This document shows, in pieces, positions 27,025 to 36,023 of a stretch of DNA of 64,000 bases; positions within the stretch are counted from its first letter, which is position 1; the number at the start of each line of letters is the position of its first letter. The DNA comes from Micromonospora echinospora (GTDB taxonomy: Bacteria; Actinomycetota; Actinomycetes; Mycobacteriales; Micromonosporaceae), in NCBI RefSeq assembly GCF_900091495.1, contig NZ_LT607413.1:2666001-2730000 (forward strand). The letters are read 5' to 3'. The notes under the pieces are model-generated. The model was not told the origin of the DNA, did not search any database, and saw only the letters and a list, made by a program, of their open reading frames with translations. A program made the translations under genes and the position numbers.

Positions 27025-27525
27025 ATGCCGTTGACCAGCCGGGCCGGGGTCGACCGTCGCCGGAGCACCGCGACGGGCACCGGCACCCTCGCCGCGCTCG
27101 TCCTCGTCGCTGTCTGCGGGAGTCCCAGCTACGTCCGGTGGGCCGGGGACAGCACGGACCCGAACTCGGCCGCCGGCTGGTTCCTGCGCCTGCTCGCCTG
27201 GCCGAGCTGGCGGTTCGACTCGGACCGTCCGGTCGAGACGCTCTTCACCGACGGGCTGCGGGCCCTGCTGGTGGTCGTACTGGCCGCGACCCTGCTCTAC
27301 CTCCTGCCCGGACCCCAGACCGCCCCGGCGGCGGGACTGTTCAGTCAACTTTTCTCCGGCTGGGGCGCTTACGTCTTCGCGGCCGGTTTCGCCGCACTGC
27401 TCAGTTCGCTGTTCGGGGCGGACTCGTCGCTGTTTGTGGCGGTGCAGGCCGCCGGCACCGGGGCCGCGTACGGTTTCTTCGCCGGCTGGATCGTCGGCGT
27501 TGCCAGCCTCGGCGGACGGGCCTGA
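27025..27525 (+). CDS. hypothetical membrane protein
   Basis: About 166 residues with three to four hydrophobic segments (TLAALVLVAVCGSPSYVRWAG, LRALLVVVLAATLLYLLPG, GAYVFAAGFAALLSSLFG and AAYGFFAGWIVGVASLGG). ATG 27025 is preceded by a weak GGGAA; an in-frame GTG at 26968 would add 19 basic residues and has no better signal. The protein faces the convergent OpuC-type ATPase gene. I do not recognise the family. Confidence 0.65.
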   Translation: MPLTSRAGVDRRRSTATGTGTLAALVLVAVCGSPSYVRWAGDSTDPNSAAGWFLRLLAWPSWRFDSDRPVETLFTDGLRALLVVVLAATLLYLLPGPQTAPAAGLFSQLFSGWGAYVFAAGFAALLSSLFGADSSLFVAVQAAGTGAAYGFFAGWIVGVASLGGRA

Positions 27526-27583
27526 CCGGGACGACGCGCGGCAGCGCCCCGGAACCGACGAGGCCCGCCCGACGGGTGGCCGG

Positions 27584-28603
27584 TCAGCGCTCCGGCCGGC
27601 CCAGGTCCAGCAGGTGCTGCCGGCTCAGCACGCCGACCGGCCCGTCGTCGTCGACCACGACCGCCCGGTCCGCGTGCGAGATCAGCAGGACGGCCAGCGC
27701 GTCGTACGCCGAGCCACCCAACCGGATCCGGGGCAGGTCGGCTGCCTCCGCGTCGGCCAGTGGGCGCAGCGTGTCCCGGGTGACCGGGGTGACCGCCAGC
27801 CGGCGGATGCCCCGGTCGGCGCCGACGAAGTCACGGACGAAGTCCGACGCGGGCGCGCCCAGCACCGCGGCCGGGGTGTCGTACTGCTCCAGCCGGCCGC
27901 CCTCGGAGAGCACCGCGATCCGGTCGCCGAGCCGGACCGCCTCGTCCAGGTCGTGGGTGACCAGCACGATGGTCTTGCGCACCTCGGCCTGCAACCGGAG
28001 GAACTCCTCCTGCAACCGGGTCCGCACGATCGGGTCCACGGCGGAGAACGGTTCGTCCATCAGCAGCACCACCGGGTCGGCGGCGAGGGCCCGGGCCACC
28101 CCGACCCGCTGCCGCTGCCCACCGGAGAGCTCGTGCGGGTAGCGGCGGCCGAACTGTGCCGGGTCGAGCCCGACCAGGTCCAGCAGCTCGTCGACCCGGC
28201 GGCGGCTGCGCTCCTTCGACCAGCCGAGCAGCCGGGGCACGGTGCCGACGTTGGCGCGTACGGTCTGGTGCGGGAAGAGGCCGACGTTCTGGATGACGTA
28301 GCCGATCCGGCGGCGCAGCGTCACCGGGTCGACCCGGGTGACGTCGTCGCCGCCGAGGAGGACCCGGCCGGAGGTCGGCTCGACCAGGCGGTTGATCATC
28401 CGGAGCACGGTCGACTTTCCGCAGCCGGAGGGGCCGATCAGCACGACGAGTTCGCCGGCCTTCACCTCCAGGCTCAGGTCACGTACCGCCTCGGTGCCGT
28501 CCGGGTAGCGCTTGCCGATCCCGTCCAGGGTGATCGACGCGGCACCGCCGTCCGGGTCGGTCGCGCGGTCGGCGACGGGCTCGGGGTCCGGGGTAACGTC
28601 CAC
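27584..28603 (-). CDS. osmoprotectant/glycine betaine ABC transporter, ATP-binding subunit (OpuCA/ProV-like)
   Basis: The 339-residue ATPase has Walker A GPSGCGKST, the signature LSGGQRQRVGVARAL, Walker B VVLLMDEPFSAVDPI and the switch histidine region IVLVTHDLDEAV. The C-terminal 90 residues carry one recognisable CBS repeat (AVVVDDDGPVGVLSRQHLLDL), as in OpuCA/OpuAA where CBS domains sense ionic strength. GTG 28603 is preceded by AAGGA and lies 2 bases from the oppositely oriented permease start. Its promoter must therefore lie within the permease coding region. It supplies energy for the two permeases and the lipoprotein encoded to its right. Confidence 0.92.
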   Translation of the reverse strand: MDVTPDPEPVADRATDPDGGAASITLDGIGKRYPDGTEAVRDLSLEVKAGELVVLIGPSGCGKSTVLRMINRLVEPTSGRVLLGGDDVTRVDPVTLRRRIGYVIQNVGLFPHQTVRANVGTVPRLLGWSKERSRRRVDELLDLVGLDPAQFGRRYPHELSGGQRQRVGVARALAADPVVLLMDEPFSAVDPIVRTRLQEEFLRLQAEVRKTIVLVTHDLDEAVRLGDRIAVLSEGGRLEQYDTPAAVLGAPASDFVRDFVGADRGIRRLAVTPVTRDTLRPLADAEAADLPRIRLGGSAYDALAVLLISHADRAVVVDDDGPVGVLSRQHLLDLGRPER

Positions 28604-28605
28604 GC

Positions 28606-29289
28606 ATGTCCTTCCGCCTGAGCTACCGGGCCGATCCGGGTAACCCGTGGTTCTCCTGGCAGTACGTGCGGGACAACTCCGACACCATTGCCGCCGCGCT
28701 GGGGGAGCACGCCTCGCTGACCGCCCGCGCGGTGGTGATCGCCGCGCTGGTGGCCCTGCCACTGGCGGTGGCGGCGTACTGGTTCCGGCCGCTCACCGGC
28801 CCGATTCTCGCACTCACCGGTGTGCTCTACACGATCCCGTCCCTGGCGCTGTTCGCCTTCCTCGCGCCGTACCTGGGCATCGGGGCGGTCACCGTACTCA
28901 GCGTGGTGGTGTTGTACGCGCTGCTGGTCATCGTGCGCAACGCGGTGGCCGGCCTCAACCAGGTGCCGCCGGAGGTCCGGGAGGCCGCCCAGGGCATGGG
29001 GTACGGCCGCTGGGGACGACTGTTCCGGGTGGAACTGCCGCTCGCGCTGCCCGGCATCCTCACCGGACTGCGACTCGCCACCGTCTCCACGGTCGCGCTG
29101 GTCACGGTGGGCGTGGTGGTCGGTCGCGGTGGGCTGGGCCAGCTGATCTTCGCCGGTTTCCAGAACAACTTCTACAAGGCGCAGATCATGACCGGCACCC
29201 TGCTCTGTGTGCTGCTGGCGCTCGTGCTCGACCTGGTGCTGGCCGGGATCGGCCGGCTGCTCACCCCCTGGCTGCGGAGGACCACCTGA
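28606..29289 (+). CDS. osmoprotectant ABC transporter permease (OpuCB-like)
   Basis: The 227-residue permease has five to six transmembrane helices and the EAA-type cytoplasmic loop (EVREAAQGMGYGRWGRLFRVELPLALPGILTGLRLA) that contacts the ATPase. TAACGT at 28594-28599 lies exactly 6 nt before ATG 28606, inside the first codons of the divergent ATPase gene, so the message is probably leaderless. The stop overlaps the next start (TGATG), coupling it to the second permease. Confidence 0.9.
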   Translation: MSFRLSYRADPGNPWFSWQYVRDNSDTIAAALGEHASLTARAVVIAALVALPLAVAAYWFRPLTGPILALTGVLYTIPSLALFAFLAPYLGIGAVTVLSVVVLYALLVIVRNAVAGLNQVPPEVREAAQGMGYGRWGRLFRVELPLALPGILTGLRLATVSTVALVTVGVVVGRGGLGQLIFAGFQNNFYKAQIMTGTLLCVLLALVLDLVLAGIGRLLTPWLRRTT

Positions 29290-30011
29290 TGAGCGCGATC
29301 GAGCAGGCGGTGCTCTGGCTGAACGACCCGCTGAACTGGACCAACCCCGGGGGTGTGCTGGACCGGCTCGGTGAGCACCTGACCATGTCGGCGGCGGCCG
29401 TCGTCCTCGGCTGCCTGGTGGCCTGGCCGGTCGGTTTCTGGCTCGGGCACACCGGACGGGGCGGCGGCCTGGTGGTGCTCGTCTCCAACCTGACGCTCGC
29501 CGTGCCGACGCTCGCCCTGCTGACCATCCTGCCGTTGACCTTCCTCGGCTTCGGCCAGCCGGCCGTGGTGGTCGCGTTGGCCGTCTTCGCCGTGCCGCCG
29601 CTGCTGGCGAACGCGTACACCGGGATCCGGCAGGCGGATCCGGAGGCCCGGGACGCGGCCCGGGGCATGGGCTTCTCCGGGTGGCAGGTGCTGCGCCGGG
29701 TGGAGCTGCCGCTGGCGGTGCCGTACCTCGCGGCCGGGTTCCGGACCGCCGCCGTCCAGGTGGTCGCCACCGCCGCGTTGGCCTCCTTCGTCAACGGCGG
29801 CGGGCTGGGCCAGATCATCCGGGCCGGGTTCGGCCTGGACATCGCGGCCGGGGGCGGGCAGATCCTCGCCGGCGGGATGCTGGTGGCCGGGCTGGCGATC
29901 CTGGTCGAGCTGCTGCTGGCCCTGGTCGAACGGCTGGTCACCCCCCGTCCGTTGCGCCGCGCCCGGCGCGGGGCCGGCCGCCGCGCGGCGAGCGCCGTGG
30001 CCGGCGGCTGA
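29289..30011 (+). CDS. osmoprotectant ABC transporter permease (OpuCD-like)
   Basis: The 240-residue permease parallels its neighbour. The EAA loop reads EARDAARGMGFSGWQVLRRVELPLAVPYLAAGFRTA, followed by FVNGGGLGQIIRAGFGLD. It pairs with the upstream permease as the membrane channel. The end is Arg/Pro-rich. The last 16 bases, including the stop codon, are duplicated exactly just downstream (30006-30021 and 30023-30038). Confidence 0.9.
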   Translation: MSAIEQAVLWLNDPLNWTNPGGVLDRLGEHLTMSAAAVVLGCLVAWPVGFWLGHTGRGGGLVVLVSNLTLAVPTLALLTILPLTFLGFGQPAVVVALAVFAVPPLLANAYTGIRQADPEARDAARGMGFSGWQVLRRVELPLAVPYLAAGFRTAAVQVVATAALASFVNGGGLGQIIRAGFGLDIAAGGGQILAGGMLVAGLAILVELLLALVERLVTPRPLRRARRGAGRRAASAVAGG

Positions 30012-30312
30012 CCCGTCCCGGGGGCTGACCCGTCCCGGCCGCTCCCCGCCCGGTCCCGGCCGCCCCTGAACGACGTGGGCCCGACCGACCGGTGACGATC
30101 CGGCGACAAAACCCGTCACCCGGGTTGTTCCTCCGCCGCCGAAAGTGTTTCGTGGAACTTCTGCGAGTGGGCCTCGCGTGAATCGGCGAGGATGTCTCGT
30201 GGGTTCCCGTGAGAGACCGACTCGGGGAACGGACACACGGGCGGCACGACGATCGCCCGTCGGACACGCGGCCGGCCCGGACGGGTCGCGCCGGGACACA
30301 GGAGGCGGGCTG
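30012..30312 (+). other. intergenic region before the substrate-binding lipoprotein gene
   Basis: No gene is supported here. The region holds the duplicated stop sequence at 30023-30038, a weak inverted repeat GGTGAC (30091-30096) / GTCACC (30115-30120), and a good ribosome-binding site, GGAGG, 8 bases before ATG 30313. The lower GC around 30110-30160 suggests a promoter for separate, perhaps stress-dependent, expression of the binding protein; I cannot place its hexamers with confidence. Confidence 0.4.
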
Positions 30313-31320
30313 ATGCTGCGCGCACGTACTCGACTGGCGATCGGCGCGGTGGGCGCGCTCGCCGCGGCCGGAATCCTCACCGGATGCGGTGACGCTGGCT
30401 CCTCCGGCACCGAGGCTCCGCAGGCCGGGGCCTCCGGCGCGGGCTGCGCCCCGGTCGCCGGCGACCAGCTGGTCGTCCTCGACGACGACAAGAAGCTCCA
30501 GAACACCGACAACGTCATCCCGGCGATCAACGCCAAGGTGGCGAACCCGCAGCTCGTCGCGGCACTCGACAAGGTCTCGGCGGCGCTGGACACCCCGAAG
30601 CTGATCGCGCTGAACAAGGCCGTCGACGTGGACCGCAAGACCCCCAAGGCAGCCGCCGAGGAGTTCGCCACGGCGAACAACCTGACCGACGGCATCGCCA
30701 AGGGGCCCGGTGGCTCGATCGTGGTCGGCGCGGCCAACTTCAGCGAGAGCCAGACCCTCGGCGAGCTGTACCGGATCGTGCTCACCGCCGCCGGATACCA
30801 GGTGAACGTGCAGCAGATCGGCAGCCGGGAGCTGTACGAGCCGGCCCTGGAGAAGGGCGAGATCCAGGTGGTCCCGGAGTACGCGGCGACCCTGGCCGAG
30901 TTCCTCAACACCAAGGCCAACGGCAAGGACGCCCAGCCGGTCTCCTCGCCCGATCTGGAGAAGACCGTGGCCGCGCTCAAGGCCGCCGGGGAGAAGGCCG
31001 GCCTGACCTTCGGCACGCCCTCGGCCGCCCAGGACCAGAACGCCTTCGCGGTCACCAAGGCCTTCGCCGACAAGTACGGTGTGACCACCCTCACCCAGCT
31101 CGCCGAGAAGTGCTCGGGTGCGGACACCGTCCTCGCCGGCCCGCCGGAGTGCCCGCAGCGGCCGAAGTGCCAGGCCGGCCTGGTCGAGGTCTACAACTTC
31201 AAGGCCGGCTCGTTCAGCTCCCTGGACGCCGCCGGCCCGCAGACCAAGAACGCCCTGAAGACCGGGGCCGCCAGTGTCGGCCTGGTCCTCTCCTCGGACG
31301 GGGCGCTCGCGGCGAGCTGA
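30313..31320 (+). CDS. osmoprotectant ABC transporter substrate-binding lipoprotein (OpuCC/ProX-like)
   Basis: The 335-residue protein has a lipoprotein signal peptide with lipobox LTGC and the acylated cysteine at 25. The mature part matches the OpuAC/QAT family: GSIVVGAANFSESQTLGELYRIVL, IGSRELYEPALEKGEIQVVPEYAATLAEFL and the C-terminal VEVYNFKAG. It would bind glycine betaine, choline or a similar quaternary amine outside the cell. An unusual insertion-rich segment (about 40-130, DNVIPAINAKVANPQLVAALDKVS) is really the second lobe displaced to the N-terminus, a known circular permutation in this family. A strong terminator follows. Confidence 0.9.
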   Translation: MLRARTRLAIGAVGALAAAGILTGCGDAGSSGTEAPQAGASGAGCAPVAGDQLVVLDDDKKLQNTDNVIPAINAKVANPQLVAALDKVSAALDTPKLIALNKAVDVDRKTPKAAAEEFATANNLTDGIAKGPGGSIVVGAANFSESQTLGELYRIVLTAAGYQVNVQQIGSRELYEPALEKGEIQVVPEYAATLAEFLNTKANGKDAQPVSSPDLEKTVAALKAAGEKAGLTFGTPSAAQDQNAFAVTKAFADKYGVTTLTQLAEKCSGADTVLAGPPECPQRPKCQAGLVEVYNFKAGSFSSLDAAGPQTKNALKTGAASVGLVLSSDGALAAS

Positions 31321-31365
31321 GTCCGCCTGCGCGCCCGTCCTGGGCGCACGGGCCCGTACCGTTGT

Positions 31366-31402
31366 GCCGACGGTGCCCGGTTTCGGGCGCCGTCGGCTTT
31401 TT
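31366..31402 (+). terminator. rho-independent terminator after the osmoprotectant transporter operon
   Basis: GCCGACGGTGCCCG pairs with CGGGCGCCGTCGGC through 14 positions (one G-T pair) around the loop GTTT, followed directly by TTTTT. It lies 45 bases after the stop of the binding-protein gene. Confidence 0.9.
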
Positions 31403-31434
31403 CGTCCCAGGAACGCTCGGTAGGCTGCACACCC

Positions 31435-33444
31435 ATGCCCGTTCCGGTCTCCATGGACGACAAACGCGGCCCGTCGCGGCTGACCCTCCTGTTCCGGGCC
31501 GGTCTGGCGGTCGCCGCGCTCGCGGCGTTGCTGCTGCTGGTCGCCAACGGCAACGGCCTGCTGCGCGTCGCCGCCGTGCTGGCGATCGCGGCGGTGGCCA
31601 TGATCGGCCTGTCGATCAGCCTCCGCCCGGATGCCACCGCCGAGGTGCGGCAGCTCGCCGACGAGATCGACGAGTTGCGGGCCGAACTCGCCGCCGTCGC
31701 CCACTCCGCCCCGCCGAACGCCGACCCGGCCCGGTGGCCCGCCGAACCGGCGGCGCCCCGGGGCCGGATCGACGCGGCGCCACCCGTGCCGGTCGTCGAA
31801 CCCCGGGCCGGGCGCGCGCGGGTGACGGTGGCCGGGGCGGACCCGATCCGACCGGCCGACGAGCCGGAACCGGAGGACGCGGGGCGGGACCACGACCCCC
31901 GGCGGGCCGCCGCGACCGACCACCGGTCGGCCGGGGCCGCGCCGGGCCGGCGTCGGGCCGGGGATCCGGAGGACGACCGCCGCTGGGCTGGGAAGTCGGA
32001 GGACGACCGCCGTCGGGCCGGGGACCCGGAGGAGGACCGCCGGTCGGCGGAGCCGACGGAGGACGACCGCCGCCGGGTCGGCGAGCCGCCGGGCGGCCGC
32101 CGTCGCGCGGACGACCCGGAGGACGGGCGACGCCGGTCGGCGGAGCCCGCCACCGGGCGCCGACGGGCCCCCGAGCCGGACGGGGAGCCGTACCGCGACC
32201 ACCGGACGGCCGAGGACTGGTACGCGGACCGGGAGTCGACCACCCGGCCCCACACCACTCCCGGGTACGCCGCCGAGCGCGCGGCCGGCGGAGTGTACGG
32301 AGGTCCGCCACGTTCCGACGGACACGACGTCCGCCCCGGGGCCGCGCCCGGTCCGGAGGTGCCGCCCCGCCCGGTCGGCGTGGTGCGGCACACCGAGACC
32401 GTCCACGTGACCACCCGGCACACCATCGTCGACGGCACCGCCCCGGACCCGGGGCCGGGCGACGGCTACGGCCGGTGGACGCCACCGGAGGAGCAGCCCT
32501 GGACGGGACACGGCGGCCCGGAGCGGGACCGGTGGGACGGCTACCCGCCACGGGAGGACCACGCCCGGCCGGGCCGTCCGCGCGGGTCGGCGCGGCCCGG
32601 ACACCACGACCGCTCCTGGGACACCCCGCCAACCGGGCCGGGTCCCGGTGGCGCGCGGTCCTGGTCCGGTCCGGACGACCGGCCGGGGCCGGACGGCACC
32701 CGCGACTGGCCCGGTCACGGCGGTGGCCCGGACCCGGACTGGCGAACCCCGGCCGGTGGCCGGTACGCCCCCGGTACCGACGAGCGGTACGCGCCGGGCG
32801 GTGAGCGGACCGGGCCGACCGGTGGCGACAGCCGGTCCCGCCGGGGCGCGGCGGAGCGGGTCTCCGGGCGGGCGTATCCGCCGGCGGACGCCGGTGCCGA
32901 CGACTGGTCCGAGGTCTCCGCCGGCGGCCGGTGGGCGACCGTCCGCGACGACGAGCACGGCCGGGAACTGCGGATGGGCGAACGGCGGGCGGCGGTGCAC
33001 GCCGACGGCGACGGCACCGAGATGCGGGTGGAGGACCACTGGGCCGCCGTCCGGCGACCCCGGCGCGGGCATCCCGACGACGGGTACGACCGGGACGAGG
33101 GCCGTGGAGCCGGCCCGGAGTACCCCCGGCGGGACCGCCACCGGCCCGAGCCGGACCGGGCCCTGCCGCCGGGCGGGGTGCCGGTGCCGGAGCAGTGGCG
33201 ACCCGCCCCGGGCGGCCGTGGAGCGGAGGGACGGTCGACGCCGCGCGGCTCCGAGCCGGCACCCGGCTGGTCGACGCCGCCCGCCGAGCCGGAGTGGTCG
33301 CCGCCGCGTGACCGGCGGCAGGCCGGCGACTGGCCGGAGCCGTCGTCCCGGGGCCGCCGGTCGGAGCCCGACCCGGACCGGTACGGCCGCTCCTCCCGGG
33401 AGCGCGGTGGGCGCGCCGACGACTCCCCGGAACGCTGGCGCTGA
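31435..33444 (+). CDS. membrane-anchored, highly charged repeat protein (hypothetical)
   Basis: The 669-residue protein has two adjacent transmembrane helices at about 20-60 (LLFRAGLAVAALAALLLLVAN and LLRVAAVLAIAAVAMIGLSISL), a short coiled coil (TAEVRQLADEIDELRAELAAVAH) and then about 580 disordered residues made of Arg, Asp, Glu, Pro and Gly. Residues 175-245 contain degenerate repeats such as DDRRRAGDPEDDRR. A later motif, GGRWATVRDDEHGRELRMGE, recurs once as DGTEMRVEDHWAAVRR. TAGGCT ends 8 nt before ATG 31435. The pattern suggests a membrane-tethered scaffold; no function is known. Its last 18 bases including the stop are repeated twice downstream. Confidence 0.75.
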   Translation: MPVPVSMDDKRGPSRLTLLFRAGLAVAALAALLLLVANGNGLLRVAAVLAIAAVAMIGLSISLRPDATAEVRQLADEIDELRAELAAVAHSAPPNADPARWPAEPAAPRGRIDAAPPVPVVEPRAGRARVTVAGADPIRPADEPEPEDAGRDHDPRRAAATDHRSAGAAPGRRRAGDPEDDRRWAGKSEDDRRRAGDPEEDRRSAEPTEDDRRRVGEPPGGRRRADDPEDGRRRSAEPATGRRRAPEPDGEPYRDHRTAEDWYADRESTTRPHTTPGYAAERAAGGVYGGPPRSDGHDVRPGAAPGPEVPPRPVGVVRHTETVHVTTRHTIVDGTAPDPGPGDGYGRWTPPEEQPWTGHGGPERDRWDGYPPREDHARPGRPRGSARPGHHDRSWDTPPTGPGPGGARSWSGPDDRPGPDGTRDWPGHGGGPDPDWRTPAGGRYAPGTDERYAPGGERTGPTGGDSRSRRGAAERVSGRAYPPADAGADDWSEVSAGGRWATVRDDEHGRELRMGERRAAVHADGDGTEMRVEDHWAAVRRPRRGHPDDGYDRDEGRGAGPEYPRRDRHRPEPDRALPPGGVPVPEQWRPAPGGRGAEGRSTPRGSEPAPGWSTPPAEPEWSPPRDRRQAGDWPEPSSRGRRSEPDPDRYGRSSRERGGRADDSPERWR

Positions 33445-33532
33445 CCGGGCTTTTCTCGGGACGCTGGCGCTGACCAGACGCCCGGGACGCTGGCGCTGGC
33501 CTGGCGCCCCGCCGTAACCGCCGCCCCGACCG

Positions 33533-34687
33533 CTACTTGTCGATGTCGCCGACGACGAAGAACATCGAGCCGAGGATCGCCACGAGGTCGGGCACCAGGC
33601 AGCCGGGGATCAGGGTGGCCAGCGCCTGGACGTTGGCGTACGACGCGGTGCGCAGCTTCAGCCGCCACGGCGTCTTCTCGCCCCGGGAGACCAGGTAGTA
33701 GCCGTTGATCCCGAGCGGGTTCTCGGTCCAGGCGTAGGTGTGCCCCTCGGGGGCCTTGACCACCTTTGGCAGCCGGGTGTTGATCGGCCCGGTGAGCCGG
33801 TCCACCCGGTCCAGGCACTGCTCGGCGAGGTCGAGTGAGACGTACACCTGGTCGAGCAGCACCTCGAAGCGGGCGTGGCAGTCCCCGGCGGTGCGGGTGA
33901 CCACCGGCACGTCCAGCTCGCCGTAGGCGAGGTACGGCTCGTCCCGGCGCAGGTCGAGGTCGAGCCCGGAGGCGCGGGCGACCGGGCCGGACGCGCCGAA
34001 CGCGGCGGCGTCGGCGGCGGAGAGCACCCCGACCCCGACCGTCCGGGCCAGGAAGATCTCGTTGCGCCGGATCAGGTGGTCCAGGTCCGGCAGCCGGCGG
34101 CGCACCTCGTCGATGGCGGCCCGGGCGCGGCCGGTCCAGCCGGCCGGCACCTCCTCCTTGAGCCCGCCGACCCGGTTGAACATGTAGTGGATCCGGCCGC
34201 CGGAGACCTCCTCCAGCACCGTCTGGAGGGTCTCCCGTTCCCGGAAGGCGTAGAACATCGGGGTGATCGCGCCGATCTCCAGCGGGTACGACCCGAGGAA
34301 CATCAGGTGGTTGAGCACTCGGTTCAGCTCGGCGAGCGCGGTGCGCAGCCAGACCGCCCGCTCCGGGACCTCCAGCCCCATCAGCCGTTCGACGGCCAGC
34401 ACCACGCCCAGCTCGTTGGCGAAGGCCGACAGCCAGTCGTGCCGGTTGGCCAGCACGATGATCTGTCGGTAGTCGCGGACCTCGAAGAGCTTCTCGGCCC
34501 CCCGGTGCATGTACCCGACGACCGGCTCGCAGGCGACGACCCGCTCGCCGTCGAGCACCAGCTTGAGCCGGAGCACCCCGTGGGTGGAAGGGTGCTGCGG
34601 GCCGATGTTGAGCACCATGTCGGCGGTGTCCAGACCGGTCCCGGTGCCGACGGTCAATTCACGCAGGCTCCCGGCGTCGGTGGTCAT
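33533..34687 (-). CDS. nuoD: NADH-quinone oxidoreductase subunit D-like protein, stand-alone paralogue
   Basis: The 384-residue protein is a full-length 49-kDa-type subunit: [13 protein letters not shown] at 29-41, the [13 protein letters not shown] segment at 61-73, [26 protein letters not shown] and the C-terminal [16 protein letters not shown]. No other nuo gene is in the window, so this is the isolated nuoD2-type copy known from actinobacteria. Arg62 corresponds to the arginine of mitochondrial NDUFS2 that NDUFAF7 dimethylates, and a NDUFAF7-family gene lies just upstream on the same strand, 25 bases away. It may join a reduced complex I form or another hydrogenase-like assembly. Confidence 0.92.
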   Translation of the reverse strand: MTTDAGSLRELTVGTGTGLDTADMVLNIGPQHPSTHGVLRLKLVLDGERVVACEPVVGYMHRGAEKLFEVRDYRQIIVLANRHDWLSAFANELGVVLAVERLMGLEVPERAVWLRTALAELNRVLNHLMFLGSYPLEIGAITPMFYAFRERETLQTVLEEVSGGRIHYMFNRVGGLKEEVPAGWTGRARAAIDEVRRRLPDLDHLIRRNEIFLARTVGVGVLSAADAAAFGASGPVARASGLDLDLRRDEPYLAYGELDVPVVTRTAGDCHARFEVLLDQVYVSLDLAEQCLDRVDRLTGPINTRLPKVVKAPEGHTYAWTENPLGINGYYLVSRGEKTPWRLKLRTASYANVQALATLIPGCLVPDLVAILGSMFFVVGDIDK

Positions 34688-34712
34688 GCCGACATCGTGC
34701 CACGGACGCCGG

Positions 34713-35855
34713 TCAGCGGGCCGCCGGCGGGGCGGCCCCGGACGCCGGCAGCGGCGGCGCGGGGATGCCCACCGGTTGCAGCAGCCACCAGTGCCCGCCG
34801 AGGCCGGCCGGGTCGGTCAGTTCGGCGACCGCCGACGCCGTGGCCAGCGCGCGCACGTATCCGGCCGGGTCGGAGGCGGCCAGGGCCAGGGGCGGTCGCC
34901 CGCCGTCGGCCCCGAGCGCCCGCAGCGCCTCCCGCTGCCCCCGCAGCGTGTACGGCGTACCGGCCACCGCCGAGCCGGCGACGCCGACCGCGTCCACGGC
35001 GACGTGCGCGGTGAGGTCGCAGGAACCGTCCGGCACCGGTGGCACCTGCCGCCCGGCCCGGTACCCGGTGAGCGTCCCGTCGAGCGGACGACCGGAGCGC
35101 AGGTGACCGTAGTCGACGGCCAGGGCGAGTCCCCGGTCGACGGCGCGTACGGCCGCCGCCCAGGCCGCGTCGCGGGGCCGCCCGATCTCGGCCCGCCCAC
35201 CGGGGACCACCGCCGGCCACCAGGTCGCCAGCCACTCGGCGTCGACGGCGTCGACCGGCCCGCCGACCGACTCGCCGCCTGTCGGGTCGACCAGCACGGT
35301 GCGCCAGCCGTCGTCGGTGGCCACCGCGACGTCCAGCGGCACGTTGTCCAGCCATTCGGTGGCCAGCAGCAGCCCGGTGATCCCCTCCGGCAGCCGGTCC
35401 CGCCAGTGGACGGCGGGCGACAGCCCGGCGGGCCGGGGGGCCACCTCGACCGCGGTGAGCCGGAGCCGGTCGACCAGCGGCGGCGGCCCGGCGGCGTCCG
35501 CCGGTCGTGCCCCACCGGCCTGGTCCGGGTGGCGGTCGATCGCGTACGGGTGGGCGTCGGTTCCGTCCGCCGGTCGGGCGGCGGCGAGCCGGGCGAGGGT
35601 GGTGAGCAGCTCACCCCGGCCCGCGCCGACGTCGACCACGTCCAGCCGGTCGGGACGGCCGAGCGCCGCGTCGACTCCCTCGACCAGCCGCAGCAGCGCC
35701 GCGCCGAACACCGGGGACGCGTGCACGCTGGTCCGGAAGTGTGCCGCCGGGCCGGTGCCGGCCACGAAGAAACCGCCGGGACCGTAGAGCGCCGTGGTCA
35801 TCGCCGTCCGCCAACCGGTGCCCGTCGGTTCCGTGCCGGGTTCAGGTGGGGTCAC
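34713..35855 (-). CDS. SAM-dependent methyltransferase, MidA/NDUFAF7 (DUF185) family
   Basis: The 380-residue protein opens [19 protein letters not shown], the N-terminal landmark of the MidA/NDUFAF7 family, then [21 protein letters not shown] and the SAM-binding loop [29 protein letters not shown] and [26 protein letters not shown] are further family segments. In mitochondria NDUFAF7 methylates an arginine of the complex I subunit NDUFS2. Here the gene precedes a stand-alone nuoD by 25 bases on the same strand, so NuoD is the obvious substrate candidate. GTG 35855 is chosen because the family core begins soon after it; ATG 35801 would truncate it. Confidence 0.88.
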   Translation of the reverse strand: MTPPEPGTEPTGTGWRTAMTTALYGPGGFFVAGTGPAAHFRTSVHASPVFGAALLRLVEGVDAALGRPDRLDVVDVGAGRGELLTTLARLAAARPADGTDAHPYAIDRHPDQAGGARPADAAGPPPLVDRLRLTAVEVAPRPAGLSPAVHWRDRLPEGITGLLLATEWLDNVPLDVAVATDDGWRTVLVDPTGGESVGGPVDAVDAEWLATWWPAVVPGGRAEIGRPRDAAWAAAVRAVDRGLALAVDYGHLRSGRPLDGTLTGYRAGRQVPPVPDGSCDLTAHVAVDAVGVAGSAVAGTPYTLRGQREALRALGADGGRPPLALAASDPAGYVRALATASAVAELTDPAGLGGHWWLLQPVGIPAPPLPASGAAPPAAR

Positions 35856-35886
35856 CGTGCCGACCCTACGGTCCGCGGGCCGTCCG

Positions 35887-35937
35887 TTCCGCCCGACCCG
35901 CGTCGGTGAACATTCCGCCCGACCCACACCGGTGAAC
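35887..35937. repeat. tandem 25/26-bp direct repeat upstream of the pantothenate genes
   Basis: TTCCGCCCGACCC followed by a variable four bases and CGGTGAAC occurs at 35887-35911 and 35913-35937, a period of 26 bases. It lies between the divergent MidA-family and DUF2520 gene starts and could be a pair of operator sites or a recent tandem duplication. Confidence 0.7.
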
Positions 35938-36023
35938 GTTTTCACACCTGTCTGTGCGGTCCGATCACCACGGCGCATACTTGCGCTGACCGGTACCCCA
36001 CCTTCGAGGACTGGATCACCGCC

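Noticed and set aside
30116..30325. A 69-residue minus-strand open frame before the binding-protein gene
   Set aside because: It overlaps the ribosome-binding site and signal peptide of the real gene and shows no codon bias or recognisable product.
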